Positions 4,644-12,103 of a stretch of DNA of 15,962 nucleotides are shown one piece after another. This DNA comes from Alphaproteobacteria bacterium (GTDB lineage Bacteria > Pseudomonadota > Alphaproteobacteria > Rickettsiales > UBA8987). The stretch covers positions 1 to 15,962 of the forward strand of contig JAHFPR010000022.1 in NCBI GenBank assembly GCA_023269645.1, in the 5' to 3' direction. The notes under the pieces were generated by a model. The model saw only the letters and a list, made by a program, of their open reading frames with translations, ran no database searches and was not told where the DNA came from. A program made the position numbers and the translations under genes. The first letter of the stretch is position 1. Each line of letters opens with the position of its first letter.

Positions 4644-6053
4644 TTGCGCCCGAAGAAAATCTACATCAAAACCTACGGCTGCCAGATGAATTTCTATGAT
4701 TCAGGCCGTATGCACGACCTCATGAAGCCGCAGGGCTTCGAGGTGGCCGACACGGTGGCCGACGCCGATCTCGTCATCCTCAACACCTGCCATATCCGCG
4801 AAAAAGCGGTGGATAAAGTCTATTCGGAGCTGGGGCGCATCCGGCAGGAAAAAGAGAAAATGGCCGCCAGCGGCAGGCGGATGGTGATCGCCGTCGCGGG
4901 TTGCGTGGCGCAGGCGGAGGGCGAGGAAATCCGCCGCCGCGCGCCCTACGTGGATATTGTGGTGGGGCCGCAATCCTTCCAGCGGCTTCCGGAACTGGTG
5001 GCGAATGCAAATGAAAGCGCGGGAGCGGGTGCAAGTCTGGATTTCGCCACGGTGGAAAAATTCGATAGATTGCCGGAGGAATCTGCGCCACAGGGGGCTT
5101 CCGCGTTCCTCACGGTGCAGGAGGGCTGCGACAAATTCTGCACCTATTGCGTGGTTCCCTATACGCGCGGCGTAGAATTCTCCCGCCCCGTGGCAGAGGT
5201 ATACCGCGAGGCACTGAAGCTCGTGGGGCAGGGCGCGCTGGAAATCACCCTGCTGGGGCAGAATGTGAACGCGTATCATGGAATTTCGCCGGAAGGGAGC
5301 GCATGGAACCTGGCGCGGCTCATCCGGCATCTGGCGGAAATTCCGGGGTTGCAGCGTATCCGTTATACCACCTCCTATCCCGGCGATATGGACGATGACC
5401 TCATCGCCGCGCACGGGGATACGGAAAAGCTGATGCCGTTCCTGCATTTGCCGGTGCAATCCGGCTCCGATACCATACTCAAGGCGATGAACCGCAGGCA
5501 CAACGCGGAGGAATACCTCATCCTCATCGAGAAGTTAAGGAAAGCGCGCCATGATATTCAATTTTCATCCGATTTCATCGTGGGATTCCCCGGTGAAACG
5601 GAGCAGGATTTTAATGCGACACTTGAACTTGTGAAGGCGGTGGGCTTCGCACAGGGCTATTCCTTCAAGTTCAGCCCGCGCCCCGGAACGCCCGCCGCGC
5701 TGCGGGAGGATCAGATTCCGGAGGAAGTAAAATCCGAGCGATTACAGAGGTTGCAGGTGATTCTTCAGGCGCAGCAACAGGCGTTCAACGATGTGTGCGT
5801 GGGACAAACCGTCCCCGTGCTGTTCGACCGCCGGGGCAAGCGCGCCCGGCAGGTGCTGGGAAAATCGCCGTGGATGCAATCCGTGTATATTGAAGAAGGG
5901 GAAGCGGCGTTCGGGCGTATCATGGAGGTGCGGCTGCTGACAGCGAGTGCGAACGGGATGCGGGGGATGTGTCATCCTGAGCCGCAGGCGAAGGATCCCC
6001 CGCCGCAGGAGATCCTTCACTGCGTTCAGGATGACAAGAGAGGAGCCGCATGA
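4644..6053 (+). CDS. miaB: tRNA-2-methylthio-N6-dimethylallyladenosine synthase
   Basis: Radical-SAM methylthiotransferase that adds a methylthio group to i6A37 of tRNAs. With the TTG start at 4644 it has 469 residues. The N-terminal UPF0004 domain carries the auxiliary cluster cysteines Cys13 (KTYGCQMN), Cys49 (LNTCHIREKA) and Cys87 (VAGCVAQ). The radical SAM motif GCDKFCTYC supplies Cys162, Cys166 and Cys169. A TRAM RNA-binding domain spans about 384-431. The frame is open back to an ATG at 4539, but promoter and ribosome-site evidence favour 4644. The last 30 or so residues (MRGMCHPEPQAKDPP... HCVQDDKRGAA) lie outside the family and are translated from a palindromic repeat (5971-6035). The stop overlaps the phoH start (ATGA), so the two are probably translationally coupled. 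It is the first gene of the operon. Confidence 0.96.
   Translation: MRPKKIYIKTYGCQMNFYDSGRMHDLMKPQGFEVADTVADADLVILNTCHIREKAVDKVYSELGRIRQEKEKMAASGRRMVIAVAGCVAQAEGEEIRRRAPYVDIVVGPQSFQRLPELVANANESAGAGASLDFATVEKFDRLPEESAPQGASAFLTVQEGCDKFCTYCVVPYTRGVEFSRPVAEVYREALKLVGQGALEITLLGQNVNAYHGISPEGSAWNLARLIRHLAEIPGLQRIRYTTSYPGDMDDDLIAAHGDTEKLMPFLHLPVQSGSDTILKAMNRRHNAEEYLILIEKLRKARHDIQFSSDFIVGFPGETEQDFNATLELVKAVGFAQGYSFKFSPRPGTPAALREDQIPEEVKSERLQRLQVILQAQQQAFNDVCVGQTVPVLFDRRGKRARQVLGKSPWMQSVYIEEGEAAFGRIMEVRLLTASANGMRGMCHPEPQAKDPPPQEILHCVQDDKRGAA
5971..6035. repeat. Palindromic repeat inside the 3' end of miaB (GTCATCCTGAG family)
   Basis: The left arm (5971-5997) starts GTCATCCTGA and ends AAGGATC. The right arm (6011-6035) is GATCCTT... 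TCAGGATGAC. The ends pair perfectly over 10 and 7 bp, with a 2-nt length difference in the middle. The whole unit lies in frame within miaB and is translated as a C-terminal tail. It resembles GTCATCCTGAG repeats dispersed in many bacterial genomes. Confidence 0.75.
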
Positions 6054-7111
6054 CAAAACCGCATTCCATCTATCTTTCCTTCGAGGATAACACGTTGCTC
6101 GGCGCGCTGTTCGGCGGGCATAACCAGAATCTGGAGAAGCTGGAAAAAGGGCTGGGCATTTCCATTTCCTCGCGCGGGGAGATGGTGGCTCTGAGCGGCG
6201 ACCAGAAGAAGATTCTGCTGGCGGAATCTGTGCTGCGCTCGCTCTATGAGCGGCTGGAGCGCGGCCACGATGTTCAACCGGGGGATGTGGATGCGGCGAT
6301 CCGTATGCTTTCACAGCCCGCGCCTTCTCACCAACCGAAAAAGGAAAAAAAGCCAATGGCGAAGAATGGTACAGGGAAAGAAGGGAAGGAAAAGCGGCAT
6401 ACCGCGCCGCATCCGGCCAAAGAAACGCTGGAGAAATCGGTAATCCAGACCCCGAAAAAACGCTTCACGCCCTATTCTCACAAACAGGCGGAATATATGG
6501 ACGCGCTGCTAAGCAGCGAGCTGGTGTTTGCGGCGGGGCCGGCGGGCACGGGCAAAACCTATATCGCGGTGGCGGCGGCGGTGGCACTGTTCTGCGATCA
6601 TCAGGTGGAACGGATTATCCTCTCGCGTCCGGCGGTGGAAGCGGGCGAGCGGCTGGGCTTCCTGCCCGGCGACCTCAAGGATAAGGTAGACCCCTATCTC
6701 CGCCCGATTTACGACGCGCTTTACGATATGCTCCCCGCCGAGAAAGTGCTGAAGTACATCAGCACAGGGGAAATCGAAATCGCGCCGCTGGCCTATATGC
6801 GCGGGCGGACGCTGCGTAACGCCTACGTGATTCTGGACGAAGCGCAGAACAGCACCCCCATCCAGATGAAAATGTTTCTGACGCGCCTCGGCGAAGGCTC
6901 GCGCATGGTGGTGACGGGGGATTTGACGCAAACCGACCTGCCGCGCGATATGAAATCCGGCTTCCGCGACGCGCTCGAAAAGCTGGAGCATCTGGAGGAG
7001 GTGAAGGTGATTAAATTCACCGCGAAGGAAATCGTCCGGCATCCGCTCACCACCAAAATCGTGCAGGCCTACGAGAAACATGACAAGCCCAGCAAATGGG
7101 AGAATGGATAG
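6050..7111 (+). CDS. phoH: PhoH-like ATPase
   Basis: Cytoplasmic P-loop ATPase of the PhoH/YbeZ family, which in other bacteria works with YbeY in rRNA and RNA metabolism; the gene next door here is ybeY. It has 353 residues. A KH-like N-terminal domain (about 6-75) is followed by a Lys-rich linker (about 95-135). The ATPase domain has Walker A GPAGTGKT (163-170) and the Walker B-like YVILDEAQN (259-267), along with LSRPAVEAGERLGFLPGD and VVTGDLTQTDLP, which are characteristic of PhoH. The ATG at 6050 overlaps the miaB stop by 4 bp and is preceded by AGAGGAG, a strong ribosome site. The stop is TAG at 7109-7111, followed by an inverted repeat before ybeY. Confidence 0.96.
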   Translation: MTKPHSIYLSFEDNTLLGALFGGHNQNLEKLEKGLGISISSRGEMVALSGDQKKILLAESVLRSLYERLERGHDVQPGDVDAAIRMLSQPAPSHQPKKEKKPMAKNGTGKEGKEKRHTAPHPAKETLEKSVIQTPKKRFTPYSHKQAEYMDALLSSELVFAAGPAGTGKTYIAVAAAVALFCDHQVERIILSRPAVEAGERLGFLPGDLKDKVDPYLRPIYDALYDMLPAEKVLKYISTGEIEIAPLAYMRGRTLRNAYVILDEAQNSTPIQMKMFLTRLGEGSRMVVTGDLTQTDLPRDMKSGFRDALEKLEHLEEVKVIKFTAKEIVRHPLTTKIVQAYEKHDKPSKWENG

Positions 7112-7116
7112 GAACG

Positions 7117-7175
7117 AGGTTTCAGGTTCCGGGTTTCAGCTCCTTACTGAAACCCGAAACCTGTTCCTGAAACCT
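7117..7175. repeat. GTTTCAGG inverted repeat at the phoH-ybeY junction
   Basis: AGGTTTCAGG (7117-7126) pairs with CCTGAAACCT (7166-7175), and GGGTTTCAG (7131-7139) pairs with CTGAAACCC (7147-7155). Together they make a long stem with one asymmetric interruption. It begins 6 nt after the phoH stop and ends 6 nt before the chosen ybeY ATG. The 12-mer AGGTTTCAGGTT (7117-7128) recurs at 14396-14407, just before degP. Confidence 0.65.
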
Positions 7176-7181
7176 GACACT

Positions 7182-7709
7182 ATGAGCTACGACATAGACA
7201 TATGCGTGGAGGATGCGCGCTGGCTGGCTGCCCTGCCGGAAGTGGCGGCGGTGTGCGCCCGTGCGTGCGCGGCGGCACTCGATAGCTGCGGCGTGGCGGC
7301 ATATGCCGGAGAGGCGGGGGTGGCCATGCTGCTCACCGGGGACGAGCAGATGCAGGATCTCAACCGCCGCTACCGCGACCAGGACAAGCCCACCAACGTG
7401 CTCTCCTTTCCGCAGGTAGTGCTGCATCCGGAGCATCTGGCGGTGCTGGCGCAGGATAGCCGCGCGCACGTGCCCATTATCCTCGGTGACATTGCGCTGG
7501 GATATGATACGATGGCGCGCGAGGCGGAGGCGGAGGGCAAAACCATCGCCGACCACACCTCGCACCTGGTGGTGCACGCAACCCTGCACCTGCTCGGCTA
7601 CGACCATCTGGAAGAACGTCAGGCGCAGGCAATGGAGGCGAAGGAAGCGGCGATATTGGCCGCGCTCGGCGTGAACGATCCCTATGCGGCACTTGGAGGA
7701 ATGATTTAG
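7182..7709 (+). CDS. ybeY: Endoribonuclease YbeY / 16S rRNA maturation factor
   Basis: Zinc-dependent single-strand endoribonuclease (UPF0054) acting in 16S rRNA 3' maturation and ribosome quality control. The zinc motif is intact: HATLHLLGYDH gives His132, His136 and His142 in a 175-residue protein. The preceding RDQDKPTNVLSFP is also diagnostic. I chose the ATG at 7182 because MSYDIDICVEDARW aligns with the usual N-terminus. That ATG has no Shine-Dalgarno, and an inverted repeat ends 6 nt upstream. The frame is open back to ATGs at 7104 and 7080, both overlapping the end of phoH. Starting there would translate the repeat as a tail of 26-34 residues, so the start is uncertain. corC begins 3 bp after the stop. 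Confidence 0.93.
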   Translation: MSYDIDICVEDARWLAALPEVAAVCARACAAALDSCGVAAYAGEAGVAMLLTGDEQMQDLNRRYRDQDKPTNVLSFPQVVLHPEHLAVLAQDSRAHVPIILGDIALGYDTMAREAEAEGKTIADHTSHLVVHATLHLLGYDHLEERQAQAMEAKEAAILAALGVNDPYAALGGMI

Positions 7710-7712
7710 ACA

Positions 7713-8654
7713 ATGCCCGATACCGCGATACAGAAAAAGGCATCGCCGATGGAGGATACCCCGGATGTGGAGGATGTGGGCGAGAGCATCATCCCCTCCA
7801 GCACGGTGTTCCGGCGGTTGCTGGGGAGTTTGCGGGATAAATTTCCAGGACGTTCTCCCGCGCCGAGCCTCAAGGAAACATTGTCGGAGGTGATCGAGGA
7901 GCACGAAACGGTTGCCGGGCAACCCAGCCACGACGAGGAAAAGCGGCTGCTGCGCAAGGTGCTCGCCTTCAATGAGCTTGCGGCGGGGGATGTGATGACA
8001 CCGCGCGCGGATATTGTTGCGGTGGAATATGGCGTGACGCTGGATGAACTCAAGAAAGTGATTACTACCGAATCGCATACCCGGATGCCCGTTTACCGGG
8101 GAACGCTGGATGATGTGGCGGGCTTTATCCACGCCAAGGATGTGCTGCAGGCACTCTGCTTCGGCGCGGAAATCAAGATGCGCACCATCATCCGGCAGGC
8201 ATTGTTCGTGCCGCCCTCCATGCCGGTGACGGCACTGCTGCTCAAAATGCGCCTCTCGCACGTGCATATGGCACTGGTGGTGGATGAATATGGCGGCACA
8301 AGCGGGCTGGTGACGCTGGAGGATCTGATGGAGGAGCTTGTCGGCGAAATCGAGGACGAGCACGACAGCGAAGACGACGTGCAGTTCGTGCGCCTCGGCA
8401 ACAATCTTTACGAGGCGAGTGCGCGCATCAGCATTGAAGATCTGGAGCGGCAGCTCGGCGTGACGCTGAAAGACACGGAAGGCGAGGATGAATTCGATAC
8501 GCTGGGCGGGCTGATGATTTTTCTGCTGGGGCACGTTCCCGCGCGCGGCGAGCTTGCCAGCCATTCGGCGGGCATCGAGTTCGAGGTGACAGATGCCGAT
8601 ATGCGCCGCGTGAAACGGGTGCTTATCCGCAGGAAGGGGCAGGCGCAGCCCTGA
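7713..8654 (+). CDS. corC: CorC/HlyC-type CBS-domain protein
   Basis: A 313-residue cytoplasmic protein of the CorC/TlyC ('hemolysin') family. It has a polar N-terminal region (1-80), then two CBS domains: the first opens with DVMTPRADI (93-101), the second includes VVDEYGGTSGLVTLEDLMEELVGEI (189-213). A C-terminal transporter-associated CorC_HlyC domain follows (about 225-308), with GLMIFLLGHVPARGE. The DUF21 membrane domain of longer relatives is absent. Members have been linked to magnesium/cobalt efflux. The 'hemolysin' name is historical, and the exact role here is unknown. GGAGGA at 7696-7701, inside the end of ybeY, can serve as ribosome site for the ATG at 7713. A second ATG lies 12 codons in. 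Its place between ybeY and lnt is a conserved arrangement. Confidence 0.92.
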   Translation: MPDTAIQKKASPMEDTPDVEDVGESIIPSSTVFRRLLGSLRDKFPGRSPAPSLKETLSEVIEEHETVAGQPSHDEEKRLLRKVLAFNELAAGDVMTPRADIVAVEYGVTLDELKKVITTESHTRMPVYRGTLDDVAGFIHAKDVLQALCFGAEIKMRTIIRQALFVPPSMPVTALLLKMRLSHVHMALVVDEYGGTSGLVTLEDLMEELVGEIEDEHDSEDDVQFVRLGNNLYEASARISIEDLERQLGVTLKDTEGEDEFDTLGGLMIFLLGHVPARGELASHSAGIEFEVTDADMRRVKRVLIRRKGQAQP

Positions 8655-8663
8655 CAGGTTCTT

Positions 8664-10235
8664 ATGCCGCGCATTCCGCAGATAGGCGATAAAATAGCTG
8701 TACTCACCGGCTTTTCCCGCTATGCGCTGGCGGCACTGCTGGGCGCGCTGGCGACACTCGCGCTGCCGCCGTTTTTTTATATTCCGCTGCTGCTGATCGC
8801 CTTTCCTGGCCTGCTCCTGCTGCTATCGGGATGCACACGCGGGCGGCAGGCGTTTTTCACCGGATGGTGGTTCGGCTTCGCGCACCACGTGGCGGGGCTA
8901 TACTGGATATGCAATGCCCTGCTGGTGGATGCCGACCGCTTCGCCTGGATGATTCCGTTTACCATCGCGCTCATTCCCGCATATGTGGCGATCTATAGCG
9001 GCCTCGCCTGCTGGTTGACCTGGCAGGCGCGCGCGCACGGCTTCCAGCGCATCCTGATGTTCGCCGCATTCTGGACGCTGATGGAAATGCTGCGCGGTGT
9101 GGCGTTCACCGGCTTTCCGTGGAATCTCATCGGCTATGTGTGGGGGGATATGCCGCTGGTGATGCGTATCGCCTCGCTCACCGGAGTGTATGGCCTCACC
9201 CTGCTGACGGTGCTGGCAGCCTCGCTCCCGATGCTGTGCTGCGCGGCGGCGCGGGGGAAACAGGCAGTGCTTCTGCCGTGCGCCGCAGTGTTCGCGCTGT
9301 GGGCGATATTGATTCCGGCGGCTTCTTTCCTGCAAGGCGGGGTGGATAAACCGCAGATGCTGAAAGTACGCATCGTGCAGCCGAACATCGCGCAGAAAAT
9401 GAAATGGGATCAATTCCAGTCCCTGCAGGTGCTGCAGGATCATCTGGAGCTTACCCATGCCGCCTACAAGGGGAAGCCGCCGCAGGTGGTGATCTGGCCG
9501 GAAGCCGCCGTGCCCTTCCGCCTGGATGCGCTGAGCGAGGGAATGCGCCTGCTCATCAAGGGCGCGCTGCCTCTGGGTGCTATCCTGATTGCCGGGGCGG
9601 TGCGGGTGGAGGATGCTGCGCAGGAAGGGCGCATTCCCCATAATAGTGTGCTGGCACTGGATGCTGAAGGCAACGTCATCGCCAGTTACGACAAGCACCA
9701 TCTGGTTCCGTTCGGGGAATATGTGCCGCTGCACCGCTTCCTGCCGTTCGTGGATAAAATCACCCAGGGCGGGATGGATTTCGTGCCTGGACAGGGTGCG
9801 GCGACGCTGAATTTCAAGGGAACAAAACTTCCGCCTGCCAGCCCGCTCATCTGCTATGAGGCGATTTTTCCCGGCGAGGTGAAGGACAGGAAAACGCTCC
9901 CCGCCTGGATGGTGAACGTCACCAACGACGGCTGGTACGGTGACAGTTCCGGCCCCTATCAGCACTTCACAATGGCACGGATGCGCGCCGTGGAGGAGGG
10001 GATGCCGCTGGTGCGCGCGGCCAATACGGGCATCTCCGGGGTTTTCGCGCCGGACGGCACGGTGCTGGGAAAACTGGAGCTTGGCCGGAAGGGGGTGCTG
10101 GATGTGGATGTGCCTTACACTATGCCCCCCGCTCCGCGAACATTCTATGCCCGTTTCGGCAACCTGATTCCGCTGCTGATGGCGATGGTGTGCATCGTGG
10201 TTTCCATCCCTGTGCGAAGAAAACACAACCTATAA
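8664..10235 (+). CDS. lnt: Apolipoprotein N-acyltransferase
   Basis: Inner-membrane enzyme that transfers the third acyl chain to the N-terminal cysteine of lipoproteins, the last step of lipoprotein maturation in Gram-negative bacteria. It has 523 residues. Hydrophobic N-terminal segments (about 18-55, 65-90, 95-120, 130-145, 165-195, 203-222) form the membrane part, a carbon-nitrogen hydrolase domain (about 232-485) faces the periplasm, and a last membrane helix spans about 499-515. The catalytic triad is visible: Glu280 in WPEAAVPF, Lys344 in YDKHHLVPFGEY and Cys397 in ICYEAIF. The ATG at 8664 lies 9 bp after the corC stop, with a weak AGG upstream. It ends the tight part of the operon. 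Confidence 0.96.
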   Translation: MPRIPQIGDKIAVLTGFSRYALAALLGALATLALPPFFYIPLLLIAFPGLLLLLSGCTRGRQAFFTGWWFGFAHHVAGLYWICNALLVDADRFAWMIPFTIALIPAYVAIYSGLACWLTWQARAHGFQRILMFAAFWTLMEMLRGVAFTGFPWNLIGYVWGDMPLVMRIASLTGVYGLTLLTVLAASLPMLCCAAARGKQAVLLPCAAVFALWAILIPAASFLQGGVDKPQMLKVRIVQPNIAQKMKWDQFQSLQVLQDHLELTHAAYKGKPPQVVIWPEAAVPFRLDALSEGMRLLIKGALPLGAILIAGAVRVEDAAQEGRIPHNSVLALDAEGNVIASYDKHHLVPFGEYVPLHRFLPFVDKITQGGMDFVPGQGAATLNFKGTKLPPASPLICYEAIFPGEVKDRKTLPAWMVNVTNDGWYGDSSGPYQHFTMARMRAVEEGMPLVRAANTGISGVFAPDGTVLGKLELGRKGVLDVDVPYTMPPAPRTFYARFGNLIPLLMAMVCIVVSIPVRRKHNL

Positions 10236-10376
10236 TAGAATTGCACCACAAGCGAAGCACACCGGAGATTATAATTCTCGAAAATATCCGGATTTCCGTG
10301 TATTTTATCCTTGAATCTGCCTGTCAAAAGTTTACAACCGGATAAACTTAGAATTGTATCGCGGAGCTTTGTCGCC

Positions 10377-10781
10377 ATGCCAGCACACCCTGTTGATGTC
10401 CACGTGGGAAAACGCCTCCGCCTCCGCCGGAGTATGCTCGGCATGAGCCAGGATCACCTGGGTAAAGAGATCGGCGTCACCTTCCAGCAGATACAGAAAT
10501 ACGAGCGCGGCGTGAACCGCATTGGCTCCAGCAGGTTGTATGACTTCTCGAACATACTTTCCGTGCCGGTGGGGTATTTCTTCGAGGATTTCATGCCGGA
10601 AGATACAATGGCGCAGGGTTTCGCCGAATCCGCGACTGCGGAATATGAAAACGACAACCTGGATAGCAAGGAAACCCTCTCCCTCATCCGCGCCTATTAC
10701 AAAATCAAGGACATCACCATCCGCAAAAAGGTACTGGGGCTGATCAAGGCGATGGGGCCAACGGACTCCAAAGAGGAATAG
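10377..10781 (+). CDS. XRE-family helix-turn-helix transcriptional regulator
   Basis: A 134-residue DNA-binding protein. The Cro/C1-type HTH spans about 10-66: VGKRLRLRRSMLGMSQDHLG, EIGVTFQQIQKYERGVNRIG, SSRLYDFSNILSVPVGYFFE. The C-terminal part is acidic, then forms a helical segment (KETLSLIRAYYKIKDITIRKKVLGLIKAM). This protein type follows lnt in many Alphaproteobacteria; its targets are not known to me. I chose the ATG at 10377, with GGAG at 10362-10365, over a TTG at 10311 that adds a non-conserved N-terminus. A gap of 141 bp separates it from lnt, with TATAAT sequences at 10231-10236 and 10270-10275 but no convincing -35, so it may have its own promoter. The metK gene that often follows in this class is absent here. 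Confidence 0.9.
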   Translation: MPAHPVDVHVGKRLRLRRSMLGMSQDHLGKEIGVTFQQIQKYERGVNRIGSSRLYDFSNILSVPVGYFFEDFMPEDTMAQGFAESATAEYENDNLDSKETLSLIRAYYKIKDITIRKKVLGLIKAMGPTDSKEE

Positions 10782-10793
10782 GCCACGGCATTT

Positions 10794-11011
10794 CTCCGCC
10801 CCCGCTTGCGGGGGAGGCAGTAAATCCGAGCCGTGCCGTAGCGCAAGCGAAGGCAGGCCGGATTTGCGGAGGGGGTTTCTTTGGTTCCGGCAGCAAGCAA
10901 GGAACCCCCTCCGGATTTGGTAAACTCACTTCGTTCGTTAACCAAATCCTCCTCCCCCGCAAGCGGTGGAGGAGAAAACAAATGCCCCTCCTCCCCCGCA
11001 GGCGAGGGAGG
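10794..11011. repeat. Cluster of GC-rich palindromes between convergent genes
   Basis: This gap between the XRE gene and the end of mrp is a chain of hairpins. 10799-10814 is CCCCCGC-TT-GCGGGGG. AAATCCG (10822-10828) pairs with CGGATTT (10859-10865). GGAGGGGGTT (10868-10877) pairs with AACCCCCTCC (10903-10912). ATTTGGT (10915-10921) pairs with ACCAAAT (10941-10947). A 15-mer CCTCCCCCGCAAGCG occurs at 10951-10965, inverted at 10803-10817, and with one mismatch at 10990-11004. The last hairpin (about 10990-11011), read towards mrp's downstream side, is followed by a T-rich stretch (TTTGTTTT), so it may end mrp transcription. I see no gene here. Confidence 0.65.
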
Positions 11012-11020
11012 AAAAATGCT

Positions 11021-12103
11021 CTAATTACCCACCTTCTCCACCACTTTCCTCGCCATTTCCTGATACACCAGCGCAACCGGATGCTCCGGATGGCAATCGG
11101 CGATAGGTGTGCCCGCATCCGAAGTGAAGGAGATAATCGGCTCCACGGGGATTTCCCCCAGAATCGGCAGATGGAGTCCCTCCGCCAGTTTCTGCACGCC
11201 GCCCTGCCCGAAGATGTACGTCTTCACACCCGAAGTGGCATCCACGAAATAGCTCATATTCTCCACCAGCCCCAGCACCGGAATCCCCACTTTCCCGAAC
11301 ATCCCGACGGCTTTCCGCACGTCCATCAGCGCGACTTCCTGGGGCGTGGCGACGACTACCGCGCCAGAGATGATAAAATTCTGCGCGATGGTCAGATGGA
11401 TGTCACCCGTTCCCGGAGGAAGATCGAACACCAGGTAATCCAGCTCGCCCCATGTTGCGCCGAGCACAAGCTGCGCGAGTGCCTTCGTCGCCATCGGCCC
11501 GCGCCACACGGCGGGCGCATCCTCGCCCAGCAGCAGCCCCATTGACATACATTTCACGCCATACCGCTCCGGCGGAATCATTTTGCCCTCCGCCACGTCC
11601 GGCTTGTCGGAAAGCTGCATCATGTGTGCCACGGAGGGGCCGTAAATATCCGCATCCACGAGGCCGACCTTAGAGCCAAGCCGCGCAAGCGACACGGCGA
11701 GATTCACCGCGACGGTGGATTTTCCCACGCCGCCCTTGCCGGAAGCCACGGCGATCGCGTGTTTCACGCCGGGAATGGGCTTCGGAGTTGGTGGCGCGGG
11801 GCGTTTCATCCCCGCCTCTGGTATGCGTGGCGGAGTGATTTTAGGCTGCGGGCGCGTGGCGGTCAGCACGGCGGTGACGTGCTTCACCCCCTCCAGCCTG
11901 CGGAGGGTTTTCTCGCATTCCCGGCGGAGCTTCTCAGCGGCTTTGTGAGAGATAGTATCCGTCGGTTCGATGACCAGCCGCACGGTATCGCCTTCCGTCA
12001 GCACCGCCTGCACGTAACCCGCCGTCACAATATCCCCGCCCTTGCCGGGAAGTTTCACCTTTCGCAGGGCATCGAGAGCATTTTCACGCGTAATGAGCTT
12101 CAT
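11021..12103 (-). CDS. apbC: Mrp/ApbC-type P-loop ATPase, iron-sulfur cluster carrier
   Basis: Cytoplasmic ParA/MinD-like ATPase that binds and delivers Fe-S clusters in related proteins. It has 360 residues: an N-terminal MIP18/DUF59 domain (about 5-80), a Pro-rich linker (84-111) and the ATPase domain, with the deviant Walker A SGKGGVGKST (121-130), VDADIYGPS (149-157), FDLPPGTGD (226-234) and ENMSYF (281-286). The CPxC pair that follows ENMSYF in E. coli and Salmonella ApbC is missing (VDATSGVKTYIFG). The only cysteines I see are Cys63, Cys185 and one near 338. From memory, several alphaproteobacterial Mrp proteins also lack that pair. The ATG (complement of 12101-12103) has GCGAGG upstream. 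The gene is divergent from hflK and convergent with the XRE gene. Confidence 0.93.
   Translation of the reverse strand: MKLITRENALDALRKVKLPGKGGDIVTAGYVQAVLTEGDTVRLVIEPTDTISHKAAEKLRRECEKTLRRLEGVKHVTAVLTATRPQPKITPPRIPEAGMKRPAPPTPKPIPGVKHAIAVASGKGGVGKSTVAVNLAVSLARLGSKVGLVDADIYGPSVAHMMQLSDKPDVAEGKMIPPERYGVKCMSMGLLLGEDAPAVWRGPMATKALAQLVLGATWGELDYLVFDLPPGTGDIHLTIAQNFIISGAVVVATPQEVALMDVRKAVGMFGKVGIPVLGLVENMSYFVDATSGVKTYIFGQGGVQKLAEGLHLPILGEIPVEPIISFTSDAGTPIADCHPEHPVALVYQEMARKVVEKVGN

Noticed and set aside
7122..8564. Minus-strand open frame of 480 codons opposite ybeY and corC
   Set aside because: Same antisense shadow effect; it crosses two well-supported genes and has no recognisable domain.
8898..10226. 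Long minus-strand open frame (442 codons) opposite lnt
   Set aside because: High-GC codon bias of lnt leaves the antisense frame free of stops. Its translation is low-quality (His/Arg/Gln-rich), while lnt has all catalytic motifs.
10311..10376. TTG start adding 22 residues to the XRE regulator
   Set aside because: The added residues are not part of the family. ATG 10377 has GGAG upstream and opens at the conserved DVHVGKRLR.
10794..11011. CRISPR array
   Set aside because: The repeats are palindromes of different sequence, in both orientations, without regular spacers.
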